Shown piece after piece: positions 5,050 to 9,274 of a DNA stretch of 9,274 nt. Origin of the DNA: CAZPWF01 sp964610775 (lineage in GTDB: Bacteria; Patescibacteriota; Saccharimonadia; Saccharimonadales; JACQNP01); assembly GCA_964610775.1 (NCBI GenBank), contig CAZSZC010000022.1, positions 1 to 9,274 of the forward strand. The letters run 5' to 3'. Both the position numbers and the translations under genes were made by a program. Under the pieces are notes generated by a model, which saw only the letters and a list, made by a program, of their open reading frames with translations, was not told where the DNA came from and did not search any database. Position 1 is the first letter of the stretch, and each line of letters starts with the position of its first letter.

Positions 5050-5691
5050 GCCGCTTTTTAGTGACGCAAGCTCGTATGGTCCAAACTGGGTTCGATGAAG
5101 CGACAAGACTTCATATCCCATTGACTCGAATGTTCGACGGATTTGGCGGTTGCGGCCTTCATGAATAGTAACTTTGTAGGTGTTGCTAGAGATGTTAATA
5201 ATTGAATCAAAGGCACTAACGCCATCCCCGAGCATGACGCCGCTCTTTAACTTCAATAGGTCTGATTTGCTGATGGGTTTATTGCTAGTTACTTCGTACA
5301 CCTTACTTTTTTCGAAGGAAGGATGGGATAGCCTGTGAGCTAATTTGCCATCATTTGTTAGTAATAACAAACCAGAAGAATCTTTATCAAGACGGCCAAT
5401 AGGATTTAAGTTATGTAGGTCATTCGGTAGTAAGTCGTAAATAGTTTTGCCGCCCTGACCATCTCTAGAGCATATGTAGCCAGTAGGCTTGTGGAGCATT
5501 ATCGTTATTGTTTCAGTTTTGCTTACATGAAGACTAATGCCCTTATATGAAACTATGTCGGTATCGCTAATTATCTGCCCTAGTTTTGCGGGCTTGCCGT
5601 TAACAATGACATGTCCATCGGCGATCGCACTATCGGCGTCACGACGTGATAGACTTGTTGTTAGAGCTAAAAAGCGATTTAAGCGCACCAT
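5020..5691 (-). CDS. rRNA pseudouridine synthase, RsuA/RluB family
   Basis: Isomerises a uridine in rRNA to pseudouridine. RluB modifies 23S and RsuA 16S rRNA, and the sequence alone does not tell me which. The 223-aa protein has an N-terminal S4 RNA-binding domain (about 1-50, with RLNRFLALTTSLSRRDAD and HVIVNG). The family linker MLHKPTGYICSRDGQG (65-80) follows. The catalytic motif is GRLDKDSSGLLLLTNDG (99-115), with Asp102 as the nucleophile, and KVYEV and EGRNRQIRR (178-186) come after it. It is the third gene of the kinase operon, its ATG 9 nt after the stop of the response regulator tail. No Shine-Dalgarno is visible, so translational coupling is likely. GTG at 5688 is an alternative start. 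The 3' end overlaps the convergent 112-aa gene by 30 nt. Confidence 0.94.
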   Translation of the reverse strand: MVRLNRFLALTTSLSRRDADSAIADGHVIVNGKPAKLGQIISDTDIVSYKGISLHVSKTETITIMLHKPTGYICSRDGQGGKTIYDLLPNDLHNLNPIGRLDKDSSGLLLLTNDGKLAHRLSHPSFEKSKVYEVTSNKPISKSDLLKLKSGVMLGDGVSAFDSIINISSNTYKVTIHEGRNRQIRRTFESMGYEVLSLHRTQFGPYELASLKSGSFDKIIDAL

Positions 5692-5700
5692 TACATGGTA

Positions 5701-6626
5701 CTACAAAGCAATACTGTTTGGATCGTTTGGATCTGTTGGAGATGGCGTTGTAGGCTCTGTCGGCGTCTCTGGGGCAGATTGTGGGGCTATAGTTGTATTA
5801 GGAGCTGGTAAAGGTGTTACTGTCTCGTTAGGAACTGGTGCGGTTGTTGGATTCTGCATTTCCCCATCCGCGCTTATTACTAAGTTGTCGGACGGTGGCT
5901 GTGCCTGAACTTGAGGAGTCGCGACCCCTGCTTCTTTTAATTCTTCTTTTTCAAGTAGAGCATTAAGGTCTGGCGCTGAAGTATTGAGATCATTAATAGG
6001 CTGAATTACTTTTTTTGCTCCGACAGTTGAATCTTTCTCCGTGCTTTCCGTCGCTACGGCAGCCTCATTAGTGTTGCCAGGAGAAGTTTCTGGCGGTGAA
6101 TCTGACTTAACTTCTGGCGCTGGTGTTGGCTCCTCGGGTTTAGTGGTTGCTGGTGTTGCTTCTGGGGCCGCAGGGGCTGTTTCACCTGGCTTTTGTAGTA
6201 AATCATTCACTGCGTCTGCAAGCTTTGCAGCATTATCGGCAGCTGCGGCTGTTGCGTCGGGTGGGGCTTGCGTTACCGCTATGTGCTCAACTTCATCCTG
6301 TGGAGCTGGTGCGGGCACTGGGCTAGTAATTACAGGCTCAGCCTTCGGTTCTTCCTCTGGTGGTTCACTTGACTGAGCAGTAGCTAAGAATTCATTAATT
6401 TGGGAGTTAATAGTTTTTTCTTGATCCTGAAAAAGACTACTATCTATGGCGCCAGGGTTAGTCTCTAGAGTCGGCTGATTTTCATCACTTTTTGTATCGG
6501 ACACTGGGTCAGTTGTAGTGGGTTGTGCTGTGGCGGTTGTATTGCTTACATCTGTCGTTGTGTCGTCTGTGGGCGCTGGTGGGGTCGCTGCTACTGGTGC
6601 TGAGTCGTCTGGCGTTGTTGTTGTTG
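5701..6626 (-). CDS. Response regulator, C-terminal disordered tail (part after the assembly gap)
   Basis: Low-complexity Pro/Ala/Thr/Glu/Asp-rich coding sequence, open in one frame from the gap edge (6626) to a TAG at 5701. A GTG at 6504 could start a separate 267-aa protein, but it has no Shine-Dalgarno and the frame is open upstream (TTTTPDDSAPVAATPPAP and onward). It meets the receiver frame exactly when the duplicated 55 bases and the Ns are removed, so I take it as the tail of the response regulator. Short hydrophobic motifs break the disorder: INEFL (6385-6399), VNDLL (6196-6210), INDLN (5983-5997) and LNALL (5953-5967), with flanking residues likely helical. No DNA-binding or enzymatic output domain is visible. 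The pseudouridine synthase starts 9 nt after the stop. Function of the tail is unknown. Confidence 0.75.
6572..6626. repeat. 55-bp direct repeat, left copy, abutting the gap
   Basis: Identical base for base to 6727-6781. It ends exactly at the first N. Both copies encode the same stretch TTTTPDDSAPVAATPPA when each is read in its own contig frame. Probably one genomic sequence present on both contig ends. Confidence 0.95.
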
Positions 6627-6726
6627 NNNNNNNNNNNNNNNNNNNNNNNNNNNNNNNNNNNNNNNNNNNNNNNNNNNNNNNNNNNNNNNNNNNNNNNNNN
6701 NNNNNNNNNNNNNNNNNNNNNNNNNN
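6627..6726. other. Assembly gap of exactly 100 Ns
   Basis: One hundred Ns, a standard placeholder for a gap of unknown length. It lies in low-complexity coding sequence. With the Ns counted literally, the gene has 1547 nt and the frame breaks. With one 55-bp copy and the Ns removed it has 1392 nt, or 464 codons including the stop, and stays open. Confidence 0.99.
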
Positions 6727-6781
6727 GGCGCTGGTGGGGTCGCTGCTACTGGTGCTGAGTCGTCTGGCGTTGTTGTTGTTG
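6727..6781. repeat. 55-bp direct repeat, right copy, abutting the gap
   Basis: Identical to 6572-6626 and starting at the first base after the Ns. It lies inside the response regulator frame. Confidence 0.95.
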
Positions 6782-7247
6782 GGGCGACGCTAGCTTGTGG
6801 AGCTTCTGGTTCAGGAGCGGGAGTCGTAGCTACTGGCGAGGGAGTTGCGCTCGCGGCCTCAGGATTTGGGGACGCAGCTTCACCACTTAAAACTTCTCGG
6901 GCAACGGCGGCTACATCTTCTAGTGTAACCTGAGATTTAACGAGATAGCGATCGGCACCCAATTTGTCAGCTCGACTTTTATCCTCTGCTTGCGACAAGG
7001 CGGTCATCATTATAATTTTGGTGTTTTTGGTTTCAGGCGTTGTGCGTAGGATATCAAGCATGTCAAAACCACTGATTTTTGGCATCATCACGTCGGAAAT
7101 AATTAGATCTGGCTTTTCTTTTACGGCCATTGCTAGTGCTTCCTCGCCATCTTTGGCAGAAACAATTTCGTAGCCTTCTGCAATAAGTCGAGCCTCATAG
7201 ATCTCGCGTAAATTATTGTCATCTTCGACGAGCATTATCTTTGACAT
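6727..7247 (-). CDS. CheY-like response regulator, N-terminal part before the assembly gap
   Basis: Receiver of a two-component system, very probably phosphorylated by the kinase encoded 63 nt upstream. The receiver domain spans about 1-121: MLVEDDNN with acidic pocket Asp9/Asp10, SDVMMPKISG with phosphoacceptor Asp52, MMTAL with Thr82 and VKSQ with Lys104. A Pro/Ala/Thr-rich tail begins at about residue 122 and runs into the Ns at residue 174. The frame shown beyond the Ns, ending in a Gln-rich stretch at 6591, is an artefact of literal N counting; the true frame continues in 6626-5701. The reconstructed protein is 463 aa, with no conventional output domain. AAGGA at 7256-7260, 8 nt from the ATG, is a good Shine-Dalgarno. 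Confidence 0.93.
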
Positions 7248-7255
7248 GTGTTGTT

Positions 7256-7260
7256 TCCTT
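7256..7260 (-). promoter_or_regulatory. Shine-Dalgarno for the response regulator
   Basis: AAGGA on the minus strand, 8 nt upstream of the ATG at 7247, inside the 63-nt gap after the kinase stop. It supports this start and translation from the operon mRNA. Confidence 0.7.
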
Positions 7261-7310
7261 ATCCTTAGGGTCCTTTATAACGCTTATGTTGTAGTTATTG
7301 TATCATGAAG

Positions 7311-9056
7311 CTATTGCTTTGCTAGAGGGGTTGATGATAGAGGGCTTTGGCTTGCCTCTTGTGTCTGTAATTCACGTGCTTTTTGAGAGTTCAAACGAGG
7401 TAGATTTATGTAAAAAGTACTACCTACTTCAGGTTCGCTTTCGACCCAAATCCGGCCACGGTATAACTCCACGATTTTTTTACATATAAACAATCCAAGG
7501 CCGGTGCCTCCGATTGTGCGAGTAGTTGAGTTGTCGACTCGATAGAACTTCTGAAATAAATGCGGGATATCTTCCTTTGGTATTCCTGCACCCGAATCAC
7601 GTATATAGAATTGCACAACGTCATTATTGCCTGTTAAGCCAATCGATATTTTACCTTTTTCCGTATACTTGACCGCGTTGTCAAACAGGTTAGTTATTAC
7701 TTCACGAAGGCGGTCTGGGTCGGCATGGGTGTAATAAAGCGGCTTGACTACTCTGGTGCTACTGGCGTCGTTAGCACTGTCACTAGTACCTATTATGAAC
7801 TCTACAAGTAGTCCCTTCTTTTCTGCTGTGAAGCGCAAAGTGTCAGTAATTTGTTCTAAATAGGTGCCCATTTCTACTACTACTGGGTGGCTCACCAACC
7901 TTCCATCTTCTGCCTTTGCACTAGTTAGTAGATCCTGGAATAGCTGTCCCAGGTGTTGCGTGCTTGAGTGAGCCTTTTCGAGGTAGTCCCTGGCTTTAGA
8001 GTCAATCTTACTGACTCGATCATTAAGCGCCAGCGCTAAATATCCTTCTATAGCTGCTACCGGAGTACGCATTTCGTGACTGGCTGTACTAATAAAATCA
8101 GCCCTACGCTGCTCTTCAGCCTTAGCGGCACTCACATCCCTCATGACTGCTACTGTACCCGCAAGCTGCTCAGATCCGGGTATTAGTATAGGAGAGACAA
8201 TAAAAGATACTATATGGGTTTTGCCGTTTCTTCCCTGTAACTGATATGTACTACCTATTGCTTGTTTTTGACTAATCACAGCAAAAAACGGATTAGTCTC
8301 TTGAGTTACTGGAGTGCCATTGTCCTGGCTAAGTTTTACGACGGTTTGTACATCTATACCACTAGCTTCGTCGACCGGCCACTCTAGCATTGCGCTAGCT
8401 GCAGGGTTAATTAGACTTATCTTGCCATCAGTGTCGGTAACGATAATACCGTCAGCGATAGATTGCATTAGTATTTCGGACTGTATTTGCTTATTCTTTA
8501 ACGCGCCGGATAACTTAGAGATCTGACTACTGTTTTCTTTGTTGTATAGTTTTCGGAAAAAAACGTAACTCATAATAGCTAGTACATAGGTAATGAATAA
8601 GCCGATTAGACTGTATGTATCAAGTTTGAAAGACCCATCGCTGAGAACGGCAGTTAGGATGAAATATAACGAAGCTATAAAACTTATTCCGATAATGGCG
8701 TAAAGGCCAAATATCCCACTTACTAGCACAAGAATTGCCCACGCAATCATGTAAATTGAATGAAATTGACCAGTCGTATGGATAAGACTTATAACTGTTA
8801 ATATTTGAAGTAAGTAAAGGTATAGCGTGGCTTGTAGGGCGGAACTTTTGTTGTATTCTCGCTTGTATAGTAGTAATAGATATGCAATTTCTAGCAGAGC
8901 AAATCCTAGGGTCATAGGAGTCAATGCGTGTCGCTGGCTGGATATTATGAATCGAGGCAAAAATTGATTAACGGCACAAACCAGGGCTAAAACAGACGCC
9001 AATACAAGAGAAACGCGACTATATAAAAGATACCACCGGTCAGAAACTGATTGCAT
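7311..9056 (-). CDS. Membrane-bound PAS sensor histidine kinase
   Basis: A 581-aa sensor kinase. Residues about 11-167 form six hydrophobic segments (roughly 11-31, 47-65, 74-93, 98-115, 117-138, 146-167) with very short loops, so sensing is probably within the membrane. A PAS domain follows (about 190-310, with ILMQSIADGIIVTDTDG and NPAASAMLEW). The HisKA motif is STASHEMRTPVAAIEGY with phosphoacceptor His327. The HATPase domain has the N-box (NLFDNAVKYTEKG, 456-468), G1 (DSGAGI, 487-492), F-box (FQKFYR) and G2 (GGTGLGLF, 516-523). All catalytic motifs are intact. The tail after about 556 is Ser/Gln-rich. It heads an operon with the response regulator and the pseudouridine synthase. A -10 box ends 9 bp before the ATG. 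The stimulus is unknown. Confidence 0.95.
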   Translation of the reverse strand: MQSVSDRWYLLYSRVSLVLASVLALVCAVNQFLPRFIISSQRHALTPMTLGFALLEIAYLLLLYKREYNKSSALQATLYLYLLQILTVISLIHTTGQFHSIYMIAWAILVLVSGIFGLYAIIGISFIASLYFILTAVLSDGSFKLDTYSLIGLFITYVLAIMSYVFFRKLYNKENSSQISKLSGALKNKQIQSEILMQSIADGIIVTDTDGKISLINPAASAMLEWPVDEASGIDVQTVVKLSQDNGTPVTQETNPFFAVISQKQAIGSTYQLQGRNGKTHIVSFIVSPILIPGSEQLAGTVAVMRDVSAAKAEEQRRADFISTASHEMRTPVAAIEGYLALALNDRVSKIDSKARDYLEKAHSSTQHLGQLFQDLLTSAKAEDGRLVSHPVVVEMGTYLEQITDTLRFTAEKKGLLVEFIIGTSDSANDASSTRVVKPLYYTHADPDRLREVITNLFDNAVKYTEKGKISIGLTGNNDVVQFYIRDSGAGIPKEDIPHLFQKFYRVDNSTTRTIGGTGLGLFICKKIVELYRGRIWVESEPEVGSTFYINLPRLNSQKARELQTQEASQSPLSSTPLAKQ

Positions 9057-9065
9057 TCTCGTTGT

Positions 9066-9071
9066 AGTATA
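9066..9071 (-). promoter_or_regulatory. -10 box for the kinase operon, near-leaderless
   Basis: TATACT on the minus strand, 9 bp before the kinase ATG, implying a leader of only 2-3 nt. It is the same hexamer as at pth. The -35 region is poor. Confidence 0.45.
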
Positions 9072-9103
9072 CCGTAAGTGCTTATGCTCTTACTAGTCTA
9101 ATC

Positions 9104-9132
9104 TAGACGATTTATCTCTGTTATGGTAGTAT
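9104..9132 (+). promoter_or_regulatory. tRNA-Glu promoter
   Basis: TAGACG (9104-9109), a 17-bp spacer and TAGTAT (9127-9132) preceded by a TGG extension. Transcription would start about 10 nt before the tRNA, leaving a short 5' leader for RNase P. Confidence 0.5.
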
Positions 9133-9148
9133 AAGTCGGTTCTGGCAA

Positions 9149-9225
9149 GGCCCCGTCGTCTAGCGGTTTAGGATATCTGGTTCTCATCCAGAAGATCGCG
9201 GGTTCGAATCCCGCCGGGGTCACCA
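9149..9225 (+). tRNA. tRNA-Glu (anticodon CTC), CCA encoded
   Basis: A 77-nt cloverleaf with all arms. The acceptor stem is GGCCCCG with CGGGGTC (one G-U), and the D arm is GTCT/AGGAT. The anticodon arm is TCTGG-TTCTCAT-CCAGA, giving anticodon CTC for GAG codons. The T arm is GCGGG-TTCGAAT-CCCGC. A73 and CCA are encoded. D arm and sequence resemble other bacterial tRNA-Glu. Confidence 0.97.
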
Positions 9226-9232
9226 AACTCAG

Positions 9233-9263
9233 GCACCTTTATGCTTAAGGTGCTTTTAATTTT
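9233..9263 (+). terminator. Rho-independent terminator after tRNA-Glu
   Basis: GCACCTT (9233-9239) pairs perfectly with AAGGTGC (9247-9253), with a 7-nt loop, followed by TTTTAATTTT. It lies 7 nt after the tRNA CCA end. Confidence 0.9.
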
Positions 9264-9274
9264 CGTATACACAA

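Noticed and set aside
5537..6376. Plus-strand ORFs of 123 and 111 codons rich in Gly, Ala, Val and Ser
   Set aside because: They are the antisense reading of the Pro/Ala/Thr-rich tail, a known source of long spurious ORFs, and have no start signals.
6591..6626. Gln-rich C-terminus (QQQQRQTTQHQ) for the response regulator
   Set aside because: It arises only from counting the 100 Ns literally, which shifts the frame; the other frame of the same bases reproduces the tail sequence seen on the right of the gap.
1..9274. Alternative genetic code with TGA as glycine (as in some other CPR groups)
   Set aside because: Conserved genes read through normally with the standard code and no conserved Gly position is replaced by TGA; the 112-aa gene ends in TGA at a plausible place.

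Overview
The window looks like a chromosomal segment of a small-genome bacterium of the Candidate Phyla Radiation, with Saccharibacteria (TM7) as the best guess. This is inferred from compact housekeeping genes (topA, dprA, der, pth, an RsuA/RluB-type pseudouridine synthase), moderate GC, short spacers, few Shine-Dalgarno sequences and several apparently leaderless promoters. No rRNA or marker alignment was possible, so the placement is tentative.

Layout from left to right. Positions 1-1673 (minus strand) hold dprA, a 56-residue glycine-zipper membrane protein not previously obvious as a gene, and the N-terminal third of topA, which runs off the left edge. Positions 1674-2114 hold no credible protein gene. 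They carry a consensus promoter, about 350 nt of strongly foldable sequence and a rho-independent terminator, which I read as an unidentified structured RNA. Positions 2115-2408 (plus) encode an unrecognised 97-aa protein directly behind an extended -10 box. Positions 2423-4474 (minus) hold der and then pth, each with its own close promoter. Positions 4514-4710 form a leader with a 13-codon leaderless ORF and two hairpins, ahead of an unrecognised 112-aa protein (4711-5049, plus). Positions 5020-9056 (minus) form an operon: a six-TM PAS histidine kinase, a CheY-like response regulator with a very long Pro/Ala/Thr/Glu-rich tail, and the rRNA pseudouridine synthase. The right end is tRNA-Glu(CTC) with its promoter and terminator.

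The response regulator is interrupted by exactly 100 Ns. The 55 bases on either side of the gap are identical, and removing one copy plus the Ns makes the receiver and the downstream Pro/Ala-rich ORF one continuous 463-codon gene. The two apparent genes are therefore almost certainly one gene split by an assembly junction.

The most interesting unexplained items are the structured RNA at about 1726-2080, the leader-peptide and tandem-hairpin region at 4543-4671, the repeated leaderless promoter architecture, and the response regulator whose only visible output region is a long disordered tail with repeated short hydrophobic motifs.
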